From positions 496,001 to 560,000 of the forward strand of contig NZ_JBIZWA010000001.1 in NCBI RefSeq assembly GCF_044769865.1: 64,000 bases of DNA. Direction: 5' to 3'. Under the pieces are notes generated by a model. It was not told the DNA's origin. It saw only the letters and a program-made list of their open reading frames with translations, and made no database searches. Below are positions 23,787-32,123 of the stretch, piece by piece. The position numbers and the translations under genes are program-made. Positions within the stretch are counted from its first letter, which is position 1. Every line of letters starts with the position of its first letter. The stretch is from Homoserinimonas sp044769865. Lineage in GTDB: Bacteria; Actinomycetota; Actinomycetes; Actinomycetales; Microbacteriaceae.

Positions 23787-24602
23787 ATGACGAACGACGA
23801 CCAGGAGCGCGGCAAGCGCGAACGGATGCGCGAGGCCAGCCACAGCCGGCCCGTGCGCTGGCTGGCGCGCGCCGGCCTCTTCGCGAGTGGCATCGTGCAT
23901 GTGCTCATCGGGGTGCTCGCGGTGGCGGTCGTGCAGGGGTTCCAGGGCAACGCCGACCAGACCGGTGCCCTCGAGGCGGTCGCCGACACGCCCGGCGGCG
24001 TCTTCGTGCTGTGGGTTGCCGGGGTCGCCCTCGTCGGGCTCGGCCTCTGGCAGTGGACAGGGTCGCTCACCGCCGGCGCCGACGACTCGAAGATCTTCCC
24101 GCGATGGCTGCGCAACCACGCGAAGGCGATCGGCTTCGCCGGTGTTGGCCTGGCATGCCTGGCCTTCGCGATCGGGGGCCGCCCGAACGCCGCCGAGTCG
24201 ACCCGCATCGCGAGCACCATGCTGATCGACTTTCCCGGCGGCGTGTTCGTGCTCGCGGCCATCGGCGCGATCGTCGGCGGCGTCGGTGTCGCGTTTGTCT
24301 TCCGCGGGGGCAGCCGCAACTTTCTCGAAGACATCCAGCCGCCCCACAACCTCCTCGGCGGCGTGATCGTTGTCATCGGCATGATCGGCCACATCATGAA
24401 AGGGCTCGCCCTCATCGTCGTTGGCGGGCTCTTCGCCGCCGGCGCCCTCTTCACCGACTCCAGCTGGACCTCAGGACTCGACGGCGCCATCCGATGGCTC
24501 GCAGAACTGCCGACGGGGCCCGTGCCGCTCTTCGCCATCGCGGGCGGATTCATGGTGCACGGCCTGTACCTCGCGGCGCGCGGCGTCTACATCCGCCGCT
24601 GA
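23787..24602 (+). CDS. DUF1206 domain-containing membrane protein
   Basis: 271 residues from ATG 23787, with AAGAAGGGG just upstream. Three repeats of a two-helix DUF1206 unit are visible: residues about 20-100 (WLARAGLFASGIVHVLIGVLAV), 110-180 (NHAKAIGFAGVGLACLAFAIGG) and 195-270 (GHIMKGLALIVVGGLFAAGALF), each beginning with an ARAG- or K-A-x-GF-type motif. It is an integral membrane protein of unknown role, widespread in actinobacteria. Convergent with the YchJ-family gene. Confidence 0.88.
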   Translation: MTNDDQERGKRERMREASHSRPVRWLARAGLFASGIVHVLIGVLAVAVVQGFQGNADQTGALEAVADTPGGVFVLWVAGVALVGLGLWQWTGSLTAGADDSKIFPRWLRNHAKAIGFAGVGLACLAFAIGGRPNAAESTRIASTMLIDFPGGVFVLAAIGAIVGGVGVAFVFRGGSRNFLEDIQPPHNLLGGVIVVIGMIGHIMKGLALIVVGGLFAAGALFTDSSWTSGLDGAIRWLAELPTGPVPLFAIAGGFMVHGLYLAARGVYIRR

Positions 24603-24610
24603 ACCGCGAC

Positions 24611-25006
24611 TCACCCCACCGCGTCGAGGTACCGCCACCGCCCGTCGACGCGCGCAAACCGGCTCACCTCGTGCTGGCTGCCCGCCGCGGCATCCGCCCC
24701 GGGCGTCGGCTTGAAGTACGCGGTGAACTCGACGATGCCGCCGTCGTCGCTGAGGCCGCCCGCCTCGGCACGGTGGATGTCGAGGCGGTACCAGCGCAGA
24801 CGCTCATCGAGCTCGAGCGAGTCGGGCCGGGTCGACGGATGCCACGTCACCAGCAGATAGTCGGCGTCGCCCACCGCAAAGGCACTGAATCGCGACCGCA
24901 TGAGCCGCTCCGCCGTGGGGGCGGATGCCTCGCCCCGGTGGTAGCGGCCGCAGCACTCGTCATAGGATTCGCCGCTGAGGCACGGGCATCGCGTGGGTGC
25001 AGTCAC
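24611..25006 (-). CDS. YchJ-family protein with SEC-C metal-binding motif
   Basis: 131 residues from GTG 25006. The N-terminus RCPCLSGESYDECCGRYH is a SEC-C zinc motif (C-x-C...C-C). The rest matches YchJ: APTAERLMRSRFSAFAVGDADYLLVTWHPSTRP, then VEFTAYFKP and SRFARVDGRWRYLDAVG, an NTF2-like fold. Function unknown. An upstream extension in the same frame would run through the large hairpin and is rejected. Confidence 0.9.
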   Translation of the reverse strand: MTAPTRCPCLSGESYDECCGRYHRGEASAPTAERLMRSRFSAFAVGDADYLLVTWHPSTRPDSLELDERLRWYRLDIHRAEAGGLSDDGGIVEFTAYFKPTPGADAAAGSQHEVSRFARVDGRWRYLDAVG

Positions 25007-25037
25007 GCACCCATCATCCCAGCCGCGCGCCCCGAGT

Positions 25038-25124
25038 GCGGTGAACAGCAACCGTTCTGCTCGTGCCCTCGGCGCGTCGCCTCCGCCACGCCGCCGCGCA
25101 CGCAGAAACGTTGCTGTTAACCGC
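25038..25124. repeat. 87-nt hairpin with 23-base arms
   Basis: Arms 25038-25060 and 25102-25124 pair at 20 of 23 positions (cores AACAGCAAC and GTTGCTGTT). The loop also has GTGC/GCAC and CGGCG/CGCCG inner complements. It lies between the MFS gene and the YchJ gene, both on the - strand, so termination is possible, but its size and long arms exceed a usual terminator. It may be a longer relative of the 58-59 nt palindromes. Confidence 0.6.
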
Positions 25125-25198
25125 ATGTAGAAGCGCTGGCCGACCGCCGCAACGGCCGCCCCGTGAAGCTTGCTCCACTACTCGGGAACTCGCCGGCA

Positions 25199-26833
25199 CT
25201 ACTCCCGCTGCGCGCCTGCGTCTGCGGACTGCGCTGCGTGCCGCTGCTGCGCTTCGAGCCGTTCGGCTTCCTCGCCGCCGATCGCCTCGCCGCGCGCGAC
25301 CATGCCGGCCGTGTCGGAGAGCGGGATCTGCTTGAGGAAGAGGGCGAGCACGAAGGCGAGCAGGAGGAAGGGGATGAGGTACCAGAACACGGGCGCGAGC
25401 GAGTCCGCATACGCCGTGACGATGCCGTCGCGCACCTCGTCGGGCAACTCGTTCAGTGTCTGTGGGTCGAGGGTCGCGGTCGCTTTGCTTGCCGACGCGG
25501 CATCCGCCCCCGCATCCGTGAACACCTTCGTGAGGTTCTCTGAGAGACGGTTCGTGAAGAGCGCACCGAAGATCGCGACACCGAGGGAGGCCCCCACCTC
25601 GCGGAAGTAGTTGTTGGTGCTCGTCGCCGAGCCGATGTCATTCGGTGCGACCGCGTTCTGCGTCACGAGCACGACGACCTGCATGATGAGGCCGAGACCC
25701 GCGCCGAAGAGGAACAGGTAGACGCAGATGAGCCAGACCGGAGTCTCGGCCGTCAGCCCTGTGAAGAGGAGCATCGCGCCCGCCGTGACGAGCGTGCCGA
25801 GGATCGGGTAGATCTTGTACTTGCCCGTCTTCGTGATCGCGAGACCCGAGAAGATCGAGGTGCCCATGACGCCCACCATCATGGGGATCATCAGCAGGCC
25901 AGAGACGGCGGCGGATGTGCCGGACGACATCTGCAGGAACGTCGGCACGAAGGCGATCGCCGCAAACATGCCGAGTCCGAGCGTGAAGCCGATCGCGGTT
26001 GCGTTGACGAAGATCGGGTTGCGGAAGAACGACAGCGGGATGATCGGATCCTCCGCCTTCGCCTCGACCCACACGAACAGGCCCGCCGCGATGAGCATGC
26101 CGGCGCCCCACAACCAGGTCTCCGGGGCATCCCAGCCGTGGTCGGCGTTGCCGCCGAACTCGCTGAAGAAGATGAGACAGGTCGTGGCGATCGAGAGTGT
26201 CACGACGCCGAGGATGTCGATCTTGTGGGTCGCCTTCTTGCTGGGCAGGCGCAACGCGAACCAGCAGATGAGGAAGGCCGCGATGCCGATCGGGATGTTG
26301 ATGTAGAAGGCCCACTGCCAGGTCATGTGGTCGACGAAGAAGCCGCCGAGGAGGGGGCCGGCGACGGCAGAGACGCCGAAGATCGCGCCGAGGGGGCCGA
26401 GGTACTTGCCGCGCTCGCTCGCGGGCACAATATCGGCGATGATCGCCTGCGAGAGGATCATGAGGCCACCGCCGCCGAGGCCCTGCGCCGCACGGAAGAC
26501 CACGAAGCTCCAGAAGTCACCCGCGAAGGCACAGCCGATCGAGGCGAGCGTGAACAGGGCGATCGCGACGAGGAACAGGTTGCGCCGCCCCAGCACGTCG
26601 CCGAACTTGCCGTAGATCGGCATGACGATCGTGGTCGCGAGCAGGTAGGCGGTCGTGATCCATGCCTGGTGCTCGACGCCGCCCAGTTGGCCGACGATCG
26701 TGGGCATGGCGGTCGAGACGATCGTCTGGTCGAGGCTCGCGAGCATCATGCCGGCGATGAGCGCGCCGAAGATGACCCAGATGCGCCGCTGCGTGAGCAG
26801 GATCGGCGCGGGCGCGGAAGAAACGGATGTCAT
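25199..26833 (-). CDS. DHA2-family MFS drug exporter (14 helices)
   Basis: 544 residues from ATG 26833. Motifs: IMLASLDQTIVSTAMPTIVGQLGG (the LDxTIVNxALP signature of DHA2 exporters), YGKFGDVLGRRNLF (motif A) and GPLLGGFFVDHMTWQWAFYINIPIG (motif C). Fourteen membrane helices and a long polar C-terminal tail are expected. Such proton antiporters expel drugs, dyes or toxic metabolites. It lies 23 bases after a TetR gene on the same strand, so it is its likely target. Confidence 0.92.
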   Translation of the reverse strand: MTSVSSAPAPILLTQRRIWVIFGALIAGMMLASLDQTIVSTAMPTIVGQLGGVEHQAWITTAYLLATTIVMPIYGKFGDVLGRRNLFLVAIALFTLASIGCAFAGDFWSFVVFRAAQGLGGGGLMILSQAIIADIVPASERGKYLGPLGAIFGVSAVAGPLLGGFFVDHMTWQWAFYINIPIGIAAFLICWFALRLPSKKATHKIDILGVVTLSIATTCLIFFSEFGGNADHGWDAPETWLWGAGMLIAAGLFVWVEAKAEDPIIPLSFFRNPIFVNATAIGFTLGLGMFAAIAFVPTFLQMSSGTSAAVSGLLMIPMMVGVMGTSIFSGLAITKTGKYKIYPILGTLVTAGAMLLFTGLTAETPVWLICVYLFLFGAGLGLIMQVVVLVTQNAVAPNDIGSATSTNNYFREVGASLGVAIFGALFTNRLSENLTKVFTDAGADAASASKATATLDPQTLNELPDEVRDGIVTAYADSLAPVFWYLIPFLLLAFVLALFLKQIPLSDTAGMVARGEAIGGEEAERLEAQQRHAAQSADAGAQRE

Positions 26834-26856
26834 GGGGGTTCCTTGCTGGGAGACGG

Positions 26857-27474
26857 TCAGTTCGGGAGCGCGGCGGCGAAGATTTGCTTGGCCGCGTCGA
26901 GTCGCGTTTGGAAGATCTCGGGGAGGGTGTGCGTGTTGTCAGGGCTGAGGAACTGCCGCACGCCCGATTGCACGATCGCGTCACACAGCGTGACCGCCAT
27001 GTGGGCGACCGGATGCTCGGAGACGAGGCCCTCGCGGGTGCCGACGAGCATCGTCATGTAGTGGTGGTGCTCCTCGCCGCGGCGCATGAGCTGCTCGACG
27101 AGCTTGGGCTCGCGGTGGGCGGCAGCGAAGAATGCGCCGGCTTCCGCTGGGGTGAGGCCGATGACCGCGAAATGTGCGGCCGCGAGCGTCAGGAGGTCTT
27201 CGAGGAGGTTCGGGGAGATGCCCTTGATGCCGTCGGCACGCCCGTCGAGAAAAGCGTCGACGGCGGCGGGATCGACGCCGTCACCGTATTCGCCGATGAC
27301 CGCCTGCTCTTTGCCTGGGAAGTAGTTGAAGAAGGTGCGGCGCGAGATGCCGGCGTGCTCGCAGAGGTCTTCGACCGTGAAACCCTGCAGCCCCGACGTG
27401 GCCGTGAGGCGCCGCGCGTAGGCGGTGATCTCGCGCCGAAGCTCGGCCCGCCGATCGCTTGCACTCTGAATCAC
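26857..27474 (-). CDS. TetR-family transcriptional repressor
   Basis: 205 residues from GTG 27474; a TTG at 27508-27510 in frame would extend it through the operator and is less likely. The HTH FTVEDLCEHAGISRRTFFNYFPGKEQAV (residues about 30-60) is a standard TetR DNA-binding domain; the C-terminal helical domain is ligand-binding. It co-transcribes with the DHA2 exporter and very probably represses it through the paired operators that overlap its own start. The inducer is unknown. Confidence 0.9.
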   Translation of the reverse strand: MIQSASDRRAELRREITAYARRLTATSGLQGFTVEDLCEHAGISRRTFFNYFPGKEQAVIGEYGDGVDPAAVDAFLDGRADGIKGISPNLLEDLLTLAAAHFAVIGLTPAEAGAFFAAAHREPKLVEQLMRRGEEHHHYMTMLVGTREGLVSEHPVAHMAVTLCDAIVQSGVRQFLSPDNTHTLPEIFQTRLDAAKQIFAAALPN

Positions 27475-27510
27475 GGAGTGCAGTATTGCACTTGTCGAAT
27501 CAAAGTGCAA
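27460..27510. promoter_or_regulatory. Two inverted repeats, likely TetR operators
   Basis: TTGCACTT (27486-27493) and AAGTGCAA (27503-27510) form a perfect 8-base inverted repeat with a 9-base spacer. A second pair, TGCACT (27460-27465) and AGTGCA (27477-27482), covers the TetR start codon. The shared half-site TGCACT argues for one protein binding both. The region also precedes the divergent GGDEF gene. Confidence 0.65.
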
Positions 27511-27590
27511 AATACCCCAACTTGGGAACGTGTCGTCGCCCCATCACCCCTGTTACTCTGGCGCCAGATAGTCGCACGGATGCGACGCGC

Positions 27591-29573
27591 ATGACGACGG
27601 GGGTGCAGAACGTGAGCGGTTTCTTCACAGGTCCCACCTCAACTCAGCGAACTCAGCAGGCAAGCGCCTTCATCCAGCCGCACGGGATCTCCTTTGGCAT
27701 CAGCCACCGCGGCATGGATGCGACGATCGTCGCAATCTCCGACTCCTGTGAGCAGCTCTGGGGCCTGCGCCCCGAGGAGATCCTCGACAAGCCGAGCGCC
27801 GAGTTCATGGGCGCGCCCGAGCGGCTGCCGGTCAACAGCACGAGCGAACGAGCCGGCCCCATGCGCGTGCACGACTTTCGCGACGATGTCTGGTACTTCA
27901 CGCTGACCCGCACGTCGGGACAGGCGATGGTGCACCTCGAGCCCTCCAAGCCCGAGGCACGATCGGATGCGACGCTCTGGCTCGCCGAGACCACGGAACA
28001 GCTCGAACACTTCACGGATGCCGCCGAGCTGTGGGATCACGGCTGCGCGACCGTCCGCGCGCGCCTCGGCTCCGACCGCGTCATCGTGATGCGGCTCCAC
28101 AAGGACGCCCACACCGATGTCATCGCGGAGTCGGTCAACGAGGACATCGGTTCCTTGTTGGGCCTTCACGTCCCTGCCCCCCGGGAACCCTCCTCCGAGC
28201 TCGCGCACTACTCGCAGTCCCGGTCGAGCAACCTCGTGAATATCGACGCGCTCCCCTCGCTCATCGTGCCGCGGACCGACCATCGCGGCCTGGGCTGGAA
28301 CGTCTCGCTCTCCCCCCTCGCCCTGGGCGCGCCCCACCACCTCACGGTGCTTCGCAAGATGGGTGGCGTCGCGGCAGATTTCAGCGTCAACCTGCACGGC
28401 GACGCGGGCCTCGAGTTCATCCTCGGCAGCCACTCCGTCACCCCGACCTACATCGACCCGCTCGAGCGGGCGGCGATCGAGCTCTACGCTCGCATGCTGC
28501 ACCACCGCGTCTCCACGCTGCGCCGTTCGGCCAACGCCGCCCGGCGCTCCGAGCTGGCCGAGGTGCAGCACCACATCGTGGAGCGCTTCGGCGACGGCAG
28601 CATCGCCGACTCCCTCGCCGCGCACTCGCGTGATGAGGGCGTGCTCGATCTCATCACCGCGGATGCCGCGATCATCTCGGTCGGCACCGAACGCCGGGTC
28701 CTCGGCGACCTCGACGAGCACGAAGCCGAGGTCGTAAGCGACACGGTGCGCAACTGGGTCGACACCCTCAGCCGCCACGGCGCCCTGCTCACCGACCGCG
28801 TGCGCGACATCCACCCTCGCCTGGCGGATGCTGCACCCCGCGTCGCGGGACTCCTCGCGATCTCGATCGGCGCCCAGGGCGACTTCGTCTGCTGGGTGCG
28901 CCGCCCGGTCAGCCAGACGGTGCACTGGCTCGACCTCACGGATTCGGCGCAGGATGCGTCGCCCAGCACGATCCGGCGGCAGACCAACAACGTCGCTGAC
29001 AGCGCGCGACCGTGGAGCGACCGCGACCGCTTCGCCGCGGAAGAACTCGCGCGAGACGTGCAGGATTCGCTGCTGCGGCGAGCGCAGGCGGAACTCGCGC
29101 AGCTTGCCCTCGTCGACGCCCTCACCGGGCTGCCCAACCGCCGCCTGCTGCTCGACCGCCTCGAGAAGGCGATCGGGCGGGCTCACCGCGGCCGCCACTT
29201 CGCGCTCCTCTTCCTCGATCTCAACGACTTCAAGGCCGTCAACGACACCTTCGGCCACCAAGCGGGTGACGAGGTGCTCGTCGAGACGGCCCGGCGCCTC
29301 GAGGAGGCCGTGCGTGACGGCGACACGGTCGCGCGGCTCGCGGGAGACGAGTTCGTGGTGCTCTGCGAAGACACGCGCCAGGGCGAGGAGGCACTCGTGG
29401 CCGAGCGCATCCGCGTGAGCTTCGCCCGACCCTTCACGGTCACGGGCGGCGAGGCCAGGGTGGGTGTCGCCATCGGTGTCGGCCACGTCGAACTCGGGCT
29501 CGATGCCCCGAGCCTGCTCGACCGCGCCGACCGGGCCATGTACGAGGCGAAGTCGGAGATGAAGCGCGCCTGA
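27591..29573 (+). CDS. Phytochrome-like PAS-GAF-PHY diguanylate cyclase lacking the chromophore cysteine
   Basis: 660 residues (ATG 27591; GTG 27603 or 27612 are alternatives). Residues about 26-130: PAS_2 with the phytochrome motif FIQPHGISFGIS. About 135-305: GAF ending APHHLTVLRKMGGVAADFSVNL, equal to the SPxHxxYLRNMG region of bacteriophytochromes. About 320-480: PHY-like, with QTVHWLDLTD and RPWSDRDRFAAEEL. About 490-660: GGDEF with RLAGDEFVVL and the product-inhibition I-site RDGD five residues before it. The biliverdin-binding Cys that should precede IQPHG is absent and PASDIP has become PAPREP. It should make c-di-GMP, but probably not in response to red light by the usual chromophore. 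Confidence 0.83.
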   Translation: MTTGVQNVSGFFTGPTSTQRTQQASAFIQPHGISFGISHRGMDATIVAISDSCEQLWGLRPEEILDKPSAEFMGAPERLPVNSTSERAGPMRVHDFRDDVWYFTLTRTSGQAMVHLEPSKPEARSDATLWLAETTEQLEHFTDAAELWDHGCATVRARLGSDRVIVMRLHKDAHTDVIAESVNEDIGSLLGLHVPAPREPSSELAHYSQSRSSNLVNIDALPSLIVPRTDHRGLGWNVSLSPLALGAPHHLTVLRKMGGVAADFSVNLHGDAGLEFILGSHSVTPTYIDPLERAAIELYARMLHHRVSTLRRSANAARRSELAEVQHHIVERFGDGSIADSLAAHSRDEGVLDLITADAAIISVGTERRVLGDLDEHEAEVVSDTVRNWVDTLSRHGALLTDRVRDIHPRLADAAPRVAGLLAISIGAQGDFVCWVRRPVSQTVHWLDLTDSAQDASPSTIRRQTNNVADSARPWSDRDRFAAEELARDVQDSLLRRAQAELAQLALVDALTGLPNRRLLLDRLEKAIGRAHRGRHFALLFLDLNDFKAVNDTFGHQAGDEVLVETARRLEEAVRDGDTVARLAGDEFVVLCEDTRQGEEALVAERIRVSFARPFTVTGGEARVGVAIGVGHVELGLDAPSLLDRADRAMYEAKSEMKRA

Positions 29574-29588
29574 GCTTCAGGCAGCATG

Positions 29589-29627
29589 ACGATGGCCCGG
29601 CCGAGCAACGCTCGTCCGGGCCATCGT
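29589..29627. terminator. Bidirectional terminator hairpin
   Basis: ACGATGGCCCGG (29589-29600) pairs perfectly with CCGGGCCATCGT (29616-29627). It lies between the convergent GGDEF gene and acyl-CoA dehydrogenase operon. Confidence 0.8.
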
Positions 29628-29639
29628 GGTTGTCGTGCG

Positions 29640-30734
29640 CTAGCCGATCGGGTCGAACACGTCGTGGTCGCCCACGGTCGCGGCGAGGCGCTCGTTGTGG
29701 AACGCCTCATCGCCGATGATCTGCTCGATTGCCAGGATGCGGCTCGCGTAGTGCCCCACGGAGTACTCGGCCGTCATGCCGATGCCGCCGTGCAGCTGGA
29801 TCGCGTCGAGGGCGATGTGGCGACCCGCGCGGGCAACCTGGATGGCGGAGTGGGATGCTGCGGCTGCAACCTCCGCGTCAGTCGAGCCCTCATCTGCCGC
29901 CACGATCGTCGCCCACGTGATGGCACTGCGGGCGAGTTCGAGCGCGACGTACATGTCCGCGGCGCGGAAGGTGAGCGCCTGGAACCTGTTGAGCGTCACG
30001 CCGAACTGCTTGCGCGTCTTCAGGTAGTTGACCGTGATGTCGAGGGCCACCTGCATCGCGCCGAGCGCCTCGTGCCCGTAGGCGATGCGGGCGAGGTTGA
30101 GCGCCCGCTCGATCGCCACCGACTCGTCACCACCCGCGCCGAGCGGCACGGCTGGGGTGTCGGTGAAGGTCACGGTCGCGGCGCGGGAGCCGTCGTGCGT
30201 GCGCTCCGTCTCGGCCGTGTAGCCCTCGGTGACGAGGAAGAGGCCGGTGCCGGCATCCGTCTTGGCTGACACGACCAGCAGGTCGGCGCGCTCGGCCTGG
30301 ATGACGGGCGCCTTGACGCCGTTGAGCCGGCCGTTCGCGAAGGTCACACTCGGCTCGGTCGACCAGGCCTTGCCGGGCTCGGCCCACGCGAAGACGGGGA
30401 GCACGCTGCCCTCGGCGATCGCGTCGAGGTACTGCTCCTGCTGCTCCTCGGTGCCGACGGATGCGATGAGCCCGCCGGCGAGCACGACCGCCTCGACGAA
30501 GGGGTCGGGTGCGATGACCTTGCCGAGCTCCTCGGCGACGAGCGAGACCTCGGCGGGCGTCGCCTCGAAGGGGAGGCTCAGCACGCCCATCTCGGCGAGC
30601 TGTTCCCACGCCGTGAAGCCGAGCTCGGTGTTGGTCGCGGCGCGCCGCGTCTCGGAGGAGTCGTAGACCTTCGTGACGAGGCCGCGCACGGCCTTGACGA
30701 GGTCGAGCTGTTCTGAATCGATAGTGAAGTCCAC
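29640..30734 (-). CDS. Acyl-CoA dehydrogenase, subunit 2 of a two-gene pair
   Basis: 364 residues from ATG 30734, two bases after the stop of the partner gene. The acyl-CoA dehydrogenase fold is clear: helical N-domain (LDLVKAVRGLVTKVYDSS), beta middle with WSTEPSVTFANGRLNGVKAPV, and C-domain ALEAMQ-like text (GHEALGAMQVALDITVNYLKTRKQFGVTLNRFQALTFRAADMYVALELARSA), ending with ALDAIQLHGGIGMTAEYSVGHYASRI. Short partner subunits of this kind form heterotetramers with a second FadE in actinobacteria (known for cholesterol side-chain ChsE enzymes). It probably shares one FAD site with its partner. Confidence 0.9.
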   Translation of the reverse strand: MDFTIDSEQLDLVKAVRGLVTKVYDSSETRRAATNTELGFTAWEQLAEMGVLSLPFEATPAEVSLVAEELGKVIAPDPFVEAVVLAGGLIASVGTEEQQEQYLDAIAEGSVLPVFAWAEPGKAWSTEPSVTFANGRLNGVKAPVIQAERADLLVVSAKTDAGTGLFLVTEGYTAETERTHDGSRAATVTFTDTPAVPLGAGGDESVAIERALNLARIAYGHEALGAMQVALDITVNYLKTRKQFGVTLNRFQALTFRAADMYVALELARSAITWATIVAADEGSTDAEVAAAASHSAIQVARAGRHIALDAIQLHGGIGMTAEYSVGHYASRILAIEQIIGDEAFHNERLAATVGDHDVFDPIG

Positions 30735-30736
30735 GT

Positions 30737-31852
30737 CTACAGTCCCAGGATCGTGCCGGCGATGATCGTGCGCTGGACCTCGTTGGATCCGCCGTAGATC
30801 GACACCTTGCGGTTGTTGAGGAAGACCCGCGAGTCGTGACTCGTGAGTGCGGCGGGGCCCTCGAGGTCCATGAGGAGCTCCGAGACGGCCTGCGTGAGCT
30901 GCGAGCCCTTGATCTTGAGCACGCTCGACGCCGGATGCGGCTTGCCACCGTCGGAGTGGGCCGCCACCCGCAGCGCGGTCGTCTCGAGGGCGAGCAGCTC
31001 GTTCTCGAGCGTGACGATGCGCGCGGCGTAGCGCTCGAGCACGCCGCGCTCCTTCGCAATCGACTTCGCGGTCGCGAGGTGACGCTGCGAGGCGCCGACC
31101 TGGGCGATGCCGACGCGCTCGTTGCCGAGGAGGAACTTGGCGTAGGTCCAGCCCTTGTTCTCCTCGCCGACGAGGTTCTCGGCGGGCACGCGCACGTTCT
31201 CGAAGAAGACCTCGTTGACCTCGAAGCCGCCGTCGATGAGTTCGATGGGCCGCACCGTGACACCGGGGGTCGTCATGTCGATGAGGAGGAAGCTGATGCC
31301 CTCCTGCTTCTTCGCCGCCTTGGGGTCGGTGCGCACGAGCATGAAGATCCAGTCACCGTACTGGCCGAGCGTCGTCCACGTCTTCTGACCGTTGACGATG
31401 TATTCGTCACCCTCGCGGATGGCGGTCGTGCGCAGACCTGCAAGGTCGGAGCCGGCATCCGGCTCGCTGAAGCCCTGCGACCACCAGATGTCGATGTTGG
31501 CGGTCTTGGCGAGGAAGCGCTCCTTCAGTTCCTGCGAACCGAAGGCGGCGATGACGGGGCCGACCATGCCGGCGTTGAAGGGAAGCGGCTGCGGCACGCC
31601 CGCGAGCTGCATCTCCTCGTGCCAGATGTGTCGCTGCAGCTGCGACCAGTCCTGGCCGCCCCACTCGACCGGCCACCCGGGCACGGCGAGGCCCGCGGCG
31701 TTCAGAATCTGCTGGCTCTCGACAAAGTCTTCCTTGCTGAGTTCCTGACGGGCCAACACCTTGGTGCGGATGTGCTCCGGCACCTGCGTGGTGAAGAACT
31801 CACGCATCTCCTCCCGGAACTTCTGATCCTCCGGGGACAACTGCAGTCTCAT
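30737..31852 (-). CDS. Acyl-CoA dehydrogenase, subunit 1 of a two-gene pair
   Basis: 371 residues from ATG 31852. Motifs: QGFSEPDAGSDLAGLRTTAIREGDEYIVNGQKTWTT (FAD/substrate region), FENVRVPAENLVGEENKGWTYAKFLLGNERVGIAQ, and the C-terminal YGGSNEVQRTIIAGTILGL (the GGT/GSNEVQR-type signature). It lies immediately upstream of the shorter subunit with a two-base gap. Together they should catalyse alpha,beta-dehydrogenation of an acyl-CoA thioester. Substrate not determinable; ring-containing or branched acyl-CoAs are usual for heteromeric enzymes. A 24-base palindrome 34 bases upstream may be the operator. Confidence 0.92.
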   Translation of the reverse strand: MRLQLSPEDQKFREEMREFFTTQVPEHIRTKVLARQELSKEDFVESQQILNAAGLAVPGWPVEWGGQDWSQLQRHIWHEEMQLAGVPQPLPFNAGMVGPVIAAFGSQELKERFLAKTANIDIWWSQGFSEPDAGSDLAGLRTTAIREGDEYIVNGQKTWTTLGQYGDWIFMLVRTDPKAAKKQEGISFLLIDMTTPGVTVRPIELIDGGFEVNEVFFENVRVPAENLVGEENKGWTYAKFLLGNERVGIAQVGASQRHLATAKSIAKERGVLERYAARIVTLENELLALETTALRVAAHSDGGKPHPASSVLKIKGSQLTQAVSELLMDLEGPAALTSHDSRVFLNNRKVSIYGGSNEVQRTIIAGTILGL

Positions 31853-31885
31853 AGGGCTCCCTCGCTCTGGACGTGTTGTTCGAGA

Positions 31886-31909
31886 GTAGGCCCTCGGGCG
31901 AGAGCCTAC
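31886..31909. promoter_or_regulatory. 24-base inverted repeat upstream of the acyl-CoA dehydrogenase operon
   Basis: GTAGGCCCTCG and CGAGAGCCTAC pair at 10 of 11 positions around a two-base centre. It lies 34 bases before ATG 31852 on the - strand, within the 271-base gap to the formate/nitrite channel gene. A TetR-type regulator site is plausible. The remainder of the gap shows no gene. Confidence 0.55.
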
Positions 31910-32123
31910 GAACCGGTGCGCGATTCCACCAGCGCGACTCCGGACTGCTGCTGCGCCGATTGGCGTGCGCTACAAGACGCGGCCTCACACACTCCCCCGG
32001 CGGCTGTGCGGGGAACGTAATGAAACCCGGCGCAGACCGACACGGCGGGGAAACCTCCCCTGCCTAGCGTCGAGAGTGGCCGGCAGCCGCGGCCCCCCAC
32101 CCAGACCCTTCGGAGCGTGCCCC

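Noticed and set aside
25007..25126. Longer N-terminus of the YchJ-family gene through the 87-nt hairpin
   Set aside because: The family starts at the CPC motif; the extension is Arg/Ala-rich and encoded by the hairpin.
27639..29486. A 615-codon - strand frame opposite the PAS-GAF-PHY-GGDEF gene
   Set aside because: Antisense shadow; the + frame contains all motifs.
30836..32020. A 394-codon + strand frame opposite the acyl-CoA dehydrogenase gene
   Set aside because: Antisense shadow without domains; runs through the divergent promoter region.
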